64,000 bases of DNA from Dyadobacter sp. 3J3 (GCF_009801115.1 NZ_VTOL01000007.1:346846-410845), one strand, 5' to 3'; shown: positions 18,831-28,320, counted from the stretch's first letter. Notes: generated from the sequence alone by a model not told the origin. A program made the numbers and translations.

Positions 18831-20057
18831 TTAAGATTTAATTTCGCTGGATTCTGTCTGGCTTTGTCCGTTGCCACTTCTTAAACGTGTAAGCTTAACA
18901 AGTTCAATTCTTGTATCCTGCATAGAAATAATTTGAAAAGAATATGGCGACATACTGATATCATCATTTACTTCGGGCAAGTCGCCATGTACGTGAATGA
19001 GCATTCCGGCTAATGTATCATAATCTCCTTCCGGCAGATCCCATCCGTATTTTTCGTTAAGGTAATCTACTTCATGACGCGCACTCAAAATGTAAGTATT
19101 ATCGTCAACTTTGCGCTCCGTCCAGTCTTCTGTCGAATCGTATTCGTCCTGGATTTCTCCAAAAATCTGCTCCACGACATCTTCCACACTGACGAGGCCG
19201 GAAGTTCCGCCAAATTCATCCACAACCAAAGCCAGACTTCTGCGTTCTTCCAGAAAGCGTAACATCAGGTCACTTGCGGGCATCGCTTCCGGAACAATCA
19301 AAATTGGCGTAACGATACTGCTGATTTCCTTAGGTTTTCTGAAAAGAGATAAGGCGTGACAATAGCCCAAAACATCATCAACGGATTCCCGATATACGAT
19401 TATTTTCGAATGTCCGCTGGCCAGAAAAGTCCTTTTCAGATCTTCAATCGTATCATTTACGTTGACTGCTGAAATTTCAGTACGTGGAATCATACAATCC
19501 CGGATCCTCAAATCCTTAAAATCCAGCGCATTGATAAACATTCGCTCATCAATACTATGATCCTCAAAATCCGGATCATCCGCTGACGCTGCCTCATCAC
19601 GCAAATGATGTGTAAGCGCGCTTTCTGTAACAAAAGGCTCAACCAGCCAATACAAAGGCGTCATAATCCATTCAGCTAAACGAACCGGAAACGCTTTTAA
19701 ATCTAAAACTTTTGGAAAAATATACCCGATCCTCACCCATAGCGTGTAACACAAAACCCACAAAATGGCCAGTGCGACAAAAAGAACTAAAATCGTTAAT
19801 TCTTCTGCAATGCCAAACGAGTCTTTAAGAATTGGAAAGACAAAAGCTACTGCATAAAAACAGCCCAGAGCAACTACGGCAAGCCGGACCATCCGTAAAA
19901 GCCGGCGCCAATAAAGCGTCTGAAATATTACATTGGCATTTTCATGTCTGAGTGTATACCTGTCAATTGAAATATCCAGCAGCACAGCACGGACCGCACC
20001 ATAATAACCAGCCAAAACAAAAAATAAAACCGCCAGACCGACCAGAAGAATGTTCAT
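18831..20057 (-). CDS. CNNM/HlyC-CorC family membrane protein (hemolysin family)
   Basis: 408-residue integral membrane protein. An N-terminal transmembrane domain (about 1-130, DUF21-like), two CBS domains (about 170-300, with DCMIPRTEISAV and VVDEFGGTSGLVSVEDVVEQI) and a C-terminal CorC/HlyC domain (about 315-395) are in the standard order. Related proteins transport or sense Mg, and the gliding-associated GldE of Bacteroidota belongs to the same family; the sequence alone does not decide between these. It overlaps the upstream small gene by four bases (ATGA), showing translational coupling. Confidence 0.85.
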   Translation of the reverse strand: MNILLVGLAVLFFVLAGYYGAVRAVLLDISIDRYTLRHENANVIFQTLYWRRLLRMVRLAVVALGCFYAVAFVFPILKDSFGIAEELTILVLFVALAILWVLCYTLWVRIGYIFPKVLDLKAFPVRLAEWIMTPLYWLVEPFVTESALTHHLRDEAASADDPDFEDHSIDERMFINALDFKDLRIRDCMIPRTEISAVNVNDTIEDLKRTFLASGHSKIIVYRESVDDVLGYCHALSLFRKPKEISSIVTPILIVPEAMPASDLMLRFLEERRSLALVVDEFGGTSGLVSVEDVVEQIFGEIQDEYDSTEDWTERKVDDNTYILSARHEVDYLNEKYGWDLPEGDYDTLAGMLIHVHGDLPEVNDDISMSPYSFQIISMQDTRIELVKLTRLRSGNGQSQTESSEIKS

Positions 20058-20290
20058 TTTTTTCTATTTTTAGTAGCAGTCGCTTTTTTTAAAGTCTGTT
20101 CTTCAAGTCTTTTCTTTTCAGTTAAAGACGTTTTCAGCCTGTTGAATTGAAAAAAAAGTAAAAATGTAATACTTAGCAGTAAAAGCCAGTAACTTTCAAA
20201 TAAGGTAGTACGGCGGAATTCAAGCACCCACAAAATTAAAAAACCGATACAGCCGGCAATTAAAATGGTTCGGGTTAATTTTGGAGACAT
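20054..20290 (-). CDS. small two-helix membrane protein
   Basis: 78 residues with two hydrophobic helices (about 7-25 and 33-49) and a basic, coiled-coil-like tail (KRLEEQTLKKATATKNRKK). ATG 20290 is preferred to an in-frame TTG at 20320. The stop overlaps the start of the CNNM gene (ATGA), so the two are made together and may interact. Family not recognised. Confidence 0.7.
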   Translation of the reverse strand: MSPKLTRTILIAGCIGFLILWVLEFRRTTLFESYWLLLLSITFLLFFQFNRLKTSLTEKKRLEEQTLKKATATKNRKK

Positions 20291-20488
20291 GGAAAAAATT
20301 TTTAATCTATTCTTTTTCAAATATACACAGAATGGATTAAAATGGGTAAATCATCTTTGTTCGTCATAATATCACTTACTTATTTCTACCGTTTTCTTTA
20401 AAATAGTTAACTTGCGACAATTCCTGTACAATTAGGCCGCAATCCCCTAATTGTAAAATTTTTTCTTGATAAAATATCTTACTTTACT

Positions 20489-21568
20489 ATGAGCGAAACT
20501 ACACAACGCTTTCCTGCCGGTGTTATCACTGGTGACGGAGTTAGCGAAATCTTCCGTCATGCCAACGAAAATAACTACGCCCTTCCAGCTGTTAACGTAG
20601 TTGGAACTAACTCAGTAAACGCGGTTATCGAAACTGCGAAGGCCGTAAATAGTCCTGTTATCGTTCAGTTTTCGAATGGTGGCGGTATCTTTTTTGCAGG
20701 AAAATCTCTTTCAAATACTGATCAGAAAGCTGCTATTGCAGGGAGTATCTCAGGCGCTCAGCACGTACATTTGATGGCTGAAGCTTATGGCATTCCTGTA
20801 ATTTTACATACAGACCATTGCGCTAAAAAACTTCTTCCCTGGATCGACGGTCTTTTGGAAGCTGGCGAACGTCATTTTGATAAGTTCGGCAAACCATTAT
20901 ACAGCTCTCACATGCTGGATCTGTCTGAAGAGCCTTTGGAAGAAAACATCGAAATTTGCAGCCAATATTTCGAGCGTATGGCCAAAATTGGTATGACACT
21001 TGAAATTGAATTGGGTGTAACGGGTGGTGAAGAAGATGGTGTTGACAACAGTGATGTTGACAGTTCGAAACTTTACACGCAGCCGGAAGAAGTTGCTTAT
21101 GCTTACGAAGAGCTTCGCAAAATCTCTCCAAACTTCACAATCGCAGCAGCTTTTGGAAACGTTCACGGTGTATACAAACCAGGTAACGTGAAATTGGAGC
21201 CGAAAATCCTTAACAATTCTCAGAAATATATTCAGGAGAAATTTGGAACAGGTGAACTTCCTGTAAACTTCGTATTCCATGGTGGATCAGGTTCTTCACG
21301 TGAAGAAATCCGTGAAGCAATTGAATATGGTGCGATCAAAATGAACATCGATACTGACGTTCAGTGGTCAACCTGGGAAGGAATTCTTAAATATTACAAA
21401 GAAAAAGAAGGATATCTTCAGACGCAGTTGGGTAACCCTGACGGAGCTGATTCTCCTAACAAAAAATATTATGATCCACGCGTTTGGTTGCGTAAAGGTG
21501 AAGAAACAATGATCGCTCGTTTGAAAATTGCTTTCGAAGATTTGAACTGCATCAACCGTTTGGCTTAA
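20489..21568 (+). CDS. fbaA: fructose-bisphosphate aldolase, class II
   Basis: Zinc-dependent aldolase of glycolysis and gluconeogenesis, splitting fructose 1,6-bisphosphate into glyceraldehyde 3-phosphate and dihydroxyacetone phosphate. The 359 residues agree with class IIA (E. coli FbaA type). Zinc ligands sit in ILHTDHCAKK (about 107-116), GNVHGVYKPGN (about 224-234) and VFHGGSGSS (about 261-269). A TTG-N21-TATCTTAC promoter-like pair (20451-20482) lies so close to the ATG that it would give an almost leaderless mRNA; this is weak evidence. A strong terminator follows. Confidence 0.95.
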   Translation: MSETTQRFPAGVITGDGVSEIFRHANENNYALPAVNVVGTNSVNAVIETAKAVNSPVIVQFSNGGGIFFAGKSLSNTDQKAAIAGSISGAQHVHLMAEAYGIPVILHTDHCAKKLLPWIDGLLEAGERHFDKFGKPLYSSHMLDLSEEPLEENIEICSQYFERMAKIGMTLEIELGVTGGEEDGVDNSDVDSSKLYTQPEEVAYAYEELRKISPNFTIAAAFGNVHGVYKPGNVKLEPKILNNSQKYIQEKFGTGELPVNFVFHGGSGSSREEIREAIEYGAIKMNIDTDVQWSTWEGILKYYKEKEGYLQTQLGNPDGADSPNKKYYDPRVWLRKGEETMIARLKIAFEDLNCINRLA

Positions 21569-21591
21569 TTTTTTGCAGCTTGCTGTGATAT

Positions 21592-21640
21592 AAAAAAGGA
21601 GTTTCGACCGTGTGATAAACACAATTGAAGCTCCTTTTTT
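21592..21640. terminator. hairpin terminator between fbaA and hxlR-type gene
   Basis: AAAAAGGAG with TTTC pairs with GAA and CTCCTTTTTT across a 17-20 base loop. A-run on the left and T-run on the right allow it to end transcription from both convergent genes. Confidence 0.8.
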
Positions 21641-21653
21641 ATTTTATTTTATA

Positions 21654-22055
21654 TCAACTTTCTACCTCCAAAGCCTCGCCGACTTCTACCCTTCCCATCA
21701 CATGATTTCTGTGCTTAATTCCCCAAACTCTCAATACATCAATTAATTCCCTTAAAGATTTTCCGTGTTCGGTTAGCGTGTATTCCACAACAACCGGAAT
21801 TGAATCATAAACAGTACGTTTTACCAGTTCGTGCGCTTCCAGATCTCTTAATTCTTTCGACAGCATTTTGTCCGTAATATTTGGAATCTCCTTAGCGATT
21901 TGCGTAAAACGCTTGTTGCCAAACATCAGAGAAATAATAATTTGTAGTTTCCATTTTCCATTCAACGCGTCGAGCGCATCACGTACAGGTAGCAAACTAC
22001 GCATACAGTCCGTATGATTTAGCCTTTCCGGCATGACCTCTTCTTTTATTTCCAT
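21654..22055 (-). CDS. HxlR family transcriptional regulator
   Basis: 133-residue winged-helix regulator. The family pattern is clear: a conserved Cys near the N-terminus (C17 in HTDCMRSLL), ALNGKWKLQIIISL, the recognition helix region TDKMLSKELRDLEAHELVKR and YTLTEHGKSLREL. In Bacillus, HxlR members such as YodB sense quinones or diamide through this kind of N-terminal Cys. It is divergent from a nitroreductase gene with a perfect palindrome between them, so it probably represses that gene and itself. Confidence 0.92.
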   Translation of the reverse strand: MEIKEEVMPERLNHTDCMRSLLPVRDALDALNGKWKLQIIISLMFGNKRFTQIAKEIPNITDKMLSKELRDLEAHELVKRTVYDSIPVVVEYTLTEHGKSLRELIDVLRVWGIKHRNHVMGRVEVGEALEVES

Positions 22056-22071
22056 ACTTCTTAAAGATTCT

Positions 22072-22091
22072 TACTATCCTATTGTATAGTA
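22072..22091. promoter_or_regulatory. probable HxlR operator (perfect inverted repeat)
   Basis: TACTAT, eight bases, ATAGTA: a perfect 6-base inverted repeat 17 bases upstream of the regulator's ATG, next to its likely -7 box (TACATTTG on the minus strand, plus-strand 22096-22103). The TACT...AGTA layout resembles operators reported for YodB-type HxlR proteins. The nitroreductase -7 box (TAAGTTTG, 22117-22124) lies 26 bases further on. Confidence 0.6.
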
Positions 22092-22116
22092 CTTACAAAT
22101 GTATAGCTTATTTCTT

Positions 22117-22124
22117 TAAGTTTG
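22117..22124 (+). promoter_or_regulatory. -7 box of the nitroreductase promoter
   Basis: TAAGTTTG fits the Bacteroidota TAnnTTTG consensus, 28 bases before the ATG. No good TTG is seen at the -33 position, which would fit a regulated promoter. Confidence 0.5.
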
Positions 22125-22152
22125 CATATCTAAATTTAAAATTGAAACCGAA

Positions 22153-22785
22153 ATGAGTAACCTGATAGAAACATTGAACTGGCGTTACGCTACAAAAAGA
22201 ATGAATGGCGAGAAAGTACCGGTAGAAAAACTTGCTGTGATACTGGAAGCTATCCAACTTTCACCATCGTCCGCTGGAATGCAGCCCTATACTGTTTTCG
22301 TGATTGAAGATCAGGAAATTAAAGAGCAAATACAGAAAGTTGCTTTTATGCAGCCGCAAGTTGCAGAAGCTTCTCACCTGATTGTTTTTGCTTCCTGGAC
22401 TAGAATTACGGCAGAACATCTTGATCAATACATAAACCTTATCGCTGAAACACGCGGAATTCCTGCCGAATCTCTGGATGGCTTCAAGACGTCCATCACA
22501 AATGGCATTCTTAGCCGTCCGGAAGAAATTAATGCAGAATGGGCAGCCCGCCAGGCCTATATCGCTCTGGGACATGGACTGGTTGCAGCTGCTTCTGAAC
22601 AAATTGATGCAACGCCAATGGAAGGTTTTGACGCAAACGGTCTGGATGAAATTCTTGGTTTAAACGAAAAAGGTTTGCATAGTGTTGTAATTATGACGCT
22701 AGGGTACAGAGACACAGAAAATGATATTTTGGCTAGCGCAAAAAAGGTAAGAAGATCACAGGAAGAGCTTTTCGTTACAATCTGA
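22153..22785 (+). CDS. nitroreductase family NAD(P)H-dependent oxidoreductase
   Basis: FMN flavoenzyme of the nitroreductase (NfsB-like) family, reducing nitroaromatics or quinones with NAD(P)H. The 210 residues show the FMN/phosphate-binding start WRYATKRM, the LSPSSAGMQPYTVFVI block (about 36-51), AYIALGHGLVAAA (about 136-148) and the C-terminal VIMTLGYRDTEND. Divergent from the HxlR regulator and 39 bases before a DsbA-like gene on the same strand, which suggests an electrophile or quinone stress operon. Family firm, substrate inferred. Confidence 0.9.
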   Translation: MSNLIETLNWRYATKRMNGEKVPVEKLAVILEAIQLSPSSAGMQPYTVFVIEDQEIKEQIQKVAFMQPQVAEASHLIVFASWTRITAEHLDQYINLIAETRGIPAESLDGFKTSITNGILSRPEEINAEWAARQAYIALGHGLVAAASEQIDATPMEGFDANGLDEILGLNEKGLHSVVIMTLGYRDTENDILASAKKVRRSQEELFVTI

Positions 22786-22824
22786 TAGATTCTAAACATT
22801 GCTCAAACTAAAACATAAGCATGT

Positions 22825-23529
22825 ATGAAAGTTGAAATATGGAGTGATGTGATGTGTCCCTGGTGTTATATCGGGAAACGCAAGTTTGAAAAAGCATTAG
22901 AGCAATTTCCACAAAAAGATAAAATTGAAGTGGAATGGAAAAGTTTTCAGTTAAATCCTGATATGAAAACGGATCCATCCAGAAGCATTGTGGAATACCT
23001 GGCAGACGCAAAAGGTTTTACAGTTGATCACGCCACGCAAATGCTGGACAATGTGACAAACGTAGCAGCAGAGGTTGGTTTGGAATATCATATGGACAAA
23101 ACGGTTTTAGCGAATTCTTTCGATAGCCATCGTTTTATCCAGTTTGCCAAGAAAAGTAAACTGGGAGATGCAGCAGAGGAACAACTGTTCCACGCTTATT
23201 TTACCGAAGGAAAAAATACAGCTGATCACGCTACGCTTATCGATCTTGGAAAGAAAATCGGGCTTGATGCTGATGAATTAAAGGACGTTCTTGACAGCAA
23301 CCAGTATGCGGATGAAGTTCGTAAAGATGTTTATGAAGCGCAGCAAGTTGGAGTCCGTGGTGTTCCATTTTTTGTTTTAGACAGAAAATATGCGGTTTCC
23401 GGCGCACAGCCGACAGAAACTTTTTTGGGCGCATTGCAACAATCTTTTCAGGAATGGGAAAAAGAGAATCCTGCACCACTTGTTAGCCTCGCCGATGGTG
23501 ACAGCTGCGACATTGACGGAAACTGCTAG
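22825..23529 (+). CDS. DsbA family oxidoreductase, FrnE-like
   Basis: Thioredoxin-fold protein of 234 residues without a signal peptide, so cytoplasmic, as expected for FrnE-like members. The active site is C11-P-W-C14 in SDVMCPWCYIGKRKFE; the cis-Pro loop is VRGVPFFVLD (about 173-182). A C-terminal Cys pair (DSCDIDGNC) is near the end. Likely co-transcribed with the nitroreductase gene. FrnE-type proteins act as thiol-disulfide oxidoreductases; the physiological substrate is unknown. Confidence 0.9.
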   Translation: MKVEIWSDVMCPWCYIGKRKFEKALEQFPQKDKIEVEWKSFQLNPDMKTDPSRSIVEYLADAKGFTVDHATQMLDNVTNVAAEVGLEYHMDKTVLANSFDSHRFIQFAKKSKLGDAAEEQLFHAYFTEGKNTADHATLIDLGKKIGLDADELKDVLDSNQYADEVRKDVYEAQQVGVRGVPFFVLDRKYAVSGAQPTETFLGALQQSFQEWEKENPAPLVSLADGDSCDIDGNC

Positions 23530-23553
23530 GTAAGGTATTATTTTTCAGATTTT

Positions 23554-23592
23554 GCCCTTTCATTGCGTATGCAGTGAAGGGGCTTCTTTTTA
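23554..23592 (+). terminator. strong hairpin terminator after the DsbA-like gene
   Basis: A 13-base stem (GCCCTTTCATTGC with GCAGTGAAGGGGC, including G-U pairs, loop GTAT) at 23554-23583 followed by TTCTTTTTAT. Confidence 0.85.
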
Positions 23593-23803
23593 TACGGAAT
23601 AAATATTTCAAATCCGGTGCTCTGATTTCTTAAAACCAACGTATGTATTGTAAGATTTACAGACTTTCTTGAACCGTCGGCATGATTATATAGGCGATAG
23701 TATTGGAGAAATTTCTATTTTCTATATTACATACCAGAAGCGACTGATAATGATCTGTTTTAAGATACAATCGCTTCACAAACGGAACACCTGAACTAAA
23801 CTT

Positions 23804-26377
23804 ATGCATTTATTCTTTTATTCTCTTCTCTTATGCTTCACTGTTTCCCTTTCCCAAGCCGGAGGAATAAAAGGACGTATTTCAAATAAAAATGGAGATG
23901 CACTTCCCTACGCGGGAATTGTAGTACACGGAAGTAGTGACGGAACCATAGCCAATGACGAAGGTTTATACGAATTCAGCCTTACACCCGGAACTTACCA
24001 ATTGGTTTTTCAATATCTGGGTTTCAAAACATTGACTCAAACCGTTGTTGTAGGAAATGATTTCAAGGAGCTCAATATCACGCTGGAAGAACAGGCGCTG
24101 AATCTGGGAGAATTTACAGTTGGAAATAAAAGAGAAGATCCGGCGTATACAATCATGCGGAAAGCAATTTCCAAGGCGCGTTTTCACCAGTTACAAATTC
24201 GCTCTTATCAGGCAAAAGTTTATTCCCGCAGTACCGCGCTGCCTACAAAAATTCCTTACCTGATTGAAAAAAGATTTAAAAAAGACGGTATACAGGAAGG
24301 AAAAGCAATCATCAATGAAAGTATAGCCGAGATTCAATACCGTAGGCCAAACAGTTTCAAACAGCATATTATTTCAACACGGAACAGTCTGGATAATAGT
24401 ATTCCTTCACCGAACGAGTATATTTTAGCAAGCTTGTATAGTCCTGAAATTGCCGGAACCATTTCACCGCTTTCTCCCAAAGCATTTGCCTATTACAAGT
24501 TTGAATACGAAGGTTATTTTGAAGATCGCGGCCAGATTATCAACAAAATAAAAGTAATTCCACGTGCTTACGGTGAAGGCGTTTTCCGTGGCAGTTTGTA
24601 TATCATCGACGATCGCTGGGCAATTCACAGCTATGATCTGGAAACGACGACGAGCGGACTGGATATTTTTGCCAAACAGCTTTTCAATCCTGTTCAAAAT
24701 ATTTGGTTACCTGTTAATCAGCAATTTAGAATTAAAGGAAGTTATCTCGGTTTCGCAGGAGAATTCAAATATCTGGTTTCTTTAACTTATCAAAAACTGG
24801 ATATTGATCCTGGGCTGAAAGAAGAAATTGTGGTCAACGACCCTAAGGCTGATCCTGAAACTGCCGAAAAAGTTAAGAAGAAAAACCTGGAAAAAATGAT
24901 TCAGGAACAGAAAGCATTTTCAACGAAAAACCTTAGAAAATACACCAAAGAATACGATAAGGAATTAAAAAAAGAGCAAAAAAAGAATGGTGAAGATCAA
25001 CGGATTGTCCGCGAAGATTCGATTGTTGTAGATTCCTCTGCAAATAAACGTGATTCAACGTACTGGGATAATCTTCGTCCGGTTCCCTTGACTAACACCG
25101 AAGTTCAGAGTTATGCTTTACAGGACAGTATCAAAATCGCCAAAGATGAACGTAAAGCGAATGATCATCCGGATTCAACAAATTTCAAACCGCATCATAT
25201 TCTGATTGGAAATACCTATGTTTTAAGTAAGAGAAATTCGGTTCATATTGAAAGTCCTTTTCTAGGATTTTATTACAATACAGTGGAAGGTTATGCGCTC
25301 AATCTGGCAGCAGAATGGCAGAAAAAATGGGGAAAATCGAGCTATTTTTCAGTTAGACCTTATGCACGATATACCTTTGGACGGGATAAATTCAACGGAA
25401 ATGTTCAGATGAATGTCGGCAATGCAAACTCAAATTTGATGCTGACAGGCGGAGAAATGGTGAATCAAATTAATCGTGATAATCCGATCACACCTTTTGG
25501 TAATACGATTTCAACACTGATTTTCGAACGCAACCGGGCAAAATTATATCAATCCAAATTTGCAAAAGCTCAATACGATATCCGCAATATTTTTGACATC
25601 GTAAATATCAGTACCAGCCTGGAATATGAACAACGGAAGGAATTGTTCAATATGGAAAATATCAATTCATATATCGACTGGCCCAAACGTGTTTTTACGC
25701 CAAATCGCCCCCTAAACGACGAAGAAAGTAATACCGGATTTCCTGATCACGATGCGATGATTTTCCAGGTCAGCGCAGACATTCGTCCATGGCGGCGGTA
25801 TGTGGTGAGAAACGGAGAAAAGCGTTATTTACGTACAAGAAAACCAGCGTTCAGTATTTTATACAAAAGTGGATTACCTTTCGCCGGTGATGTGGATTAC
25901 AAATTTTTACAAGGAGGAATTCGTCAATCGATAGAACTTGGACCACGGAACAATGTAAGTTATTCGGTAAAAGGCGGTGGTTTTTTAAGTAAAAAGGAAA
26001 TGTATTTTCCAGATTTCAGGCATTTTCTAGGTAACGAATCCTTTTTCAGAATGGGGGATCCGTTAACGCAATTCAGGAGTTTGCCTTATTACGAACACAG
26101 TACAAAACAATGGTTTATTGAAGGTCACGCGCTTTGGTCGATGCAACGGTTTTTGGTAACCCAGATTCCCGTTTTAAGATTGGCAGGAATCAAAGAAACG
26201 GTACAGGTCCATTATCTTTTCTCCCCAACTTCGCGGCATTATTCAGAACTTGTTTATGGTTTAGACCATATTTTCAAATTCTTCCGGATAGAAACCGTTG
26301 CCCAGTTTGACGAACAAAAATTGCAAAAAATAGAATTCCGGGTTGGGACGATTTTCAGGATTTCGGATCTGAGATAG
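23804..26377 (+). CDS. DUF5686 / carboxypeptidase-like regulatory domain outer-membrane protein
   Basis: 857-residue protein exported by a signal peptide (MHLFFYSLLLCFTVSLSQAGG). After it comes a carboxypeptidase-D regulatory-like domain (about 22-100: GIKGRISNKNGDALPYAGIVV), then the DUF5686 region to the end. The C-terminal half is rich in alternating strands with aromatic ends and probably forms an outer-membrane barrel, as in TonB-dependent-like or surface-antigen proteins. A charged Lys/Glu-rich stretch sits at about 350-410. No partner gene is evident; it is convergent with an M1 peptidase. Function unknown. Confidence 0.82.
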   Translation: MHLFFYSLLLCFTVSLSQAGGIKGRISNKNGDALPYAGIVVHGSSDGTIANDEGLYEFSLTPGTYQLVFQYLGFKTLTQTVVVGNDFKELNITLEEQALNLGEFTVGNKREDPAYTIMRKAISKARFHQLQIRSYQAKVYSRSTALPTKIPYLIEKRFKKDGIQEGKAIINESIAEIQYRRPNSFKQHIISTRNSLDNSIPSPNEYILASLYSPEIAGTISPLSPKAFAYYKFEYEGYFEDRGQIINKIKVIPRAYGEGVFRGSLYIIDDRWAIHSYDLETTTSGLDIFAKQLFNPVQNIWLPVNQQFRIKGSYLGFAGEFKYLVSLTYQKLDIDPGLKEEIVVNDPKADPETAEKVKKKNLEKMIQEQKAFSTKNLRKYTKEYDKELKKEQKKNGEDQRIVREDSIVVDSSANKRDSTYWDNLRPVPLTNTEVQSYALQDSIKIAKDERKANDHPDSTNFKPHHILIGNTYVLSKRNSVHIESPFLGFYYNTVEGYALNLAAEWQKKWGKSSYFSVRPYARYTFGRDKFNGNVQMNVGNANSNLMLTGGEMVNQINRDNPITPFGNTISTLIFERNRAKLYQSKFAKAQYDIRNIFDIVNISTSLEYEQRKELFNMENINSYIDWPKRVFTPNRPLNDEESNTGFPDHDAMIFQVSADIRPWRRYVVRNGEKRYLRTRKPAFSILYKSGLPFAGDVDYKFLQGGIRQSIELGPRNNVSYSVKGGGFLSKKEMYFPDFRHFLGNESFFRMGDPLTQFRSLPYYEHSTKQWFIEGHALWSMQRFLVTQIPVLRLAGIKETVQVHYLFSPTSRHYSELVYGLDHIFKFFRIETVAQFDEQKLQKIEFRVGTIFRISDLR

Positions 26378-26381
26378 GTTT

Positions 26382-26447
26382 TAGCAATTAGCCGTTAGCA
26401 ATTAGCTCCCCGATTCGTCGAAGCTAATTGCTAACGGCTAATCGCTA
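26382..26447. repeat. long inverted repeat built of 7-base TTAGCnn units
   Basis: Two 26-base arms (26382-26407 and 26422-26447) match inverted with one mismatch around a 14-base centre. Each arm is itself a run of TTAGCAA/TTAGCCG units. It fills the 77 bases between two convergent genes and may serve as a two-way terminator; alternatively it is a copy of an extragenic repeat family. Confidence 0.8.
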
Positions 26448-26454
26448 CCGGCTG

Positions 26455-28320
26455 TCACCTTACTTCATTCACCTTTTCCCCTTTAAATCTAGGAGCCATT
26501 TTTGGCAATGAAGGATACGTATTATTATCCGGATTAACGTCTGCCATACGACTGCTTGGGTCAATTACGATCCGGTCAACGTCCGTCATAGCGCGATCAA
26601 TCGTGAACGTGTACTCAGGATAAGTCCAGCCCCAATCTGATAATAAAGTTGTTTTGGAATATAGTTTTTCAGTTTTTTCGCCACGCATCATTTCAAGTGG
26701 AATGTAGAAGTTCTCCTGCGACCCGTCTTTGTAACTTACTACGATATCTAGAGGCATGGGCATTTGCCCTATTCTTTCGATGACCACATCCGTTTTCCCG
26801 GCATTGGAAACTACCTCTTTGATACCATAATCAATCGTTTTGGTCGTACCTACAAAATCCTCCCAATACCAATCCAGTTCCAGTCCGGATTCTTTTTCCA
26901 TAATTCGTTTCAGATCCGTCGGGTTAGGATGTTTGTATTTCCACTCGTTGAAATAACGTTTCATTCCGCTTTCCAGCTTGTCCTTTCCAATGATATAACC
27001 TAGCTGGTTCAAGAAAACGGCACCTTTGGAATAACTGGCAATGCTATAAGCTCTGTTAGTATTGTAATGATCTGCGTGTGTCGTCATAGGTTCTTCCAAA
27101 CCTGATTTTACCAGATTTCTATAACTCGCAGTTGTTCCACGCATCGGGTCAGATTTTGACTGAAACAATTCTGCCAAAACAAGATTCTGCGCGTAAGTCG
27201 TAAAACCCTCGTCCATCCAGGAATATTTGGATTCATTTGTTCCCAATAAGCCTTGGAACCAGCTGTGAATGGACTCATGAACGGCTACACCAACTAAGCC
27301 TGACAAATTTGAATGTCCGGTAATTAAAGTCGCCATTGGATATTCCATTCCACCATCACCTCCCTGAATGATCGAATATTGTTTATACGGATAACGGCCA
27401 AATTTCTGGTTCATGATCTTGAAAGACTGAACTGCAAGGGGCTCCATTTCCTTCCAGACATTGGCCAAAGTATCCGTCTGGTAAAAGAAATGAAGATCCA
27501 GATTGTCATCCACTTTTACGACATCATGTTTGTAATCACGATCTGCCGCCCACATAAAATCATGAACTTCCGGGGCGATGAAATGCCAGGTCAGTTTATC
27601 TCCGGCTTTGTGAGGAACGTCGATTTTGCTATAACCGTAACCAATTTTATCAGGATTCTGGAGATATCCCGTCGCTGCCACCATGTATGAAGCATCCAAG
27701 GTAATTTTCACATCAAAATCTCCCCAAATTCCATAAAATTCACGGGCGATATATGGATTTGCGTGCCATCCTTCGTAGTCATATTCACAAAGTTTTGGAT
27801 ACCATTGGGCAACAGAATAATCGATACCTTCGCTATTATTTCTTCCGTTACGACGAATTTGAACAGGAACCTGCGCTTCAAATTCCAGATCAAAAGTGTG
27901 CTGACTTTTCGGAAGAATTTTTTCGTTCAAAGTAACTTCCAGAATCGTTCCGACAACCTGATATTTTAAGGGCTTGCCATTTTGTTTAAGCGATAGAATT
28001 TTTTCGTATCCAATTTCACTTGGAGATAGTTTTGAAATTCTGTCTTTCACCCTTGGATCCGGATCGCTGATCATTCTTGACCGAACATCCATCTGGCTTC
28101 CAGGCTGGAAAGCGTTCATATAAACATGATAAAAAACCTTCGTAAGCGTGTCCGGGGAGTTGTTGCTGTAAACAAGTTTCTGAGTGCCTTTGTATTGGTG
28201 TTTTGTTACATCAAAATCAACATTCATCTGATATTTCACGCGTTGTTGCCAGCGATCTGACTGGGCAAAAGTGGCTGTGCAGGTTAATCCAGCCAGAAAA
28301 GCAAAAAGCAATCTATTCAT
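26455..28320 (-). CDS. M1 family metallopeptidase
   Basis: Secreted zinc aminopeptidase-like protein of 621 residues with a signal peptide ending TATFAQ. The zinc site is H348-E-S-I-H352 with the third ligand E371 in SWMDEGFTTYAQ. The exopeptidase motif GAMEN appears as GGMEYP (about 323-328), with the Glu kept. The N-terminal beta domain and the catalytic domain are present; the C-terminal part is short, without HEAT repeats. Such proteins are common in Bacteroidota periplasm; substrate preference is unknown. Confidence 0.9.
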   Translation of the reverse strand: MNRLLFAFLAGLTCTATFAQSDRWQQRVKYQMNVDFDVTKHQYKGTQKLVYSNNSPDTLTKVFYHVYMNAFQPGSQMDVRSRMISDPDPRVKDRISKLSPSEIGYEKILSLKQNGKPLKYQVVGTILEVTLNEKILPKSQHTFDLEFEAQVPVQIRRNGRNNSEGIDYSVAQWYPKLCEYDYEGWHANPYIAREFYGIWGDFDVKITLDASYMVAATGYLQNPDKIGYGYSKIDVPHKAGDKLTWHFIAPEVHDFMWAADRDYKHDVVKVDDNLDLHFFYQTDTLANVWKEMEPLAVQSFKIMNQKFGRYPYKQYSIIQGGDGGMEYPMATLITGHSNLSGLVGVAVHESIHSWFQGLLGTNESKYSWMDEGFTTYAQNLVLAELFQSKSDPMRGTTASYRNLVKSGLEEPMTTHADHYNTNRAYSIASYSKGAVFLNQLGYIIGKDKLESGMKRYFNEWKYKHPNPTDLKRIMEKESGLELDWYWEDFVGTTKTIDYGIKEVVSNAGKTDVVIERIGQMPMPLDIVVSYKDGSQENFYIPLEMMRGEKTEKLYSKTTLLSDWGWTYPEYTFTIDRAMTDVDRIVIDPSSRMADVNPDNNTYPSLPKMAPRFKGEKVNEVR

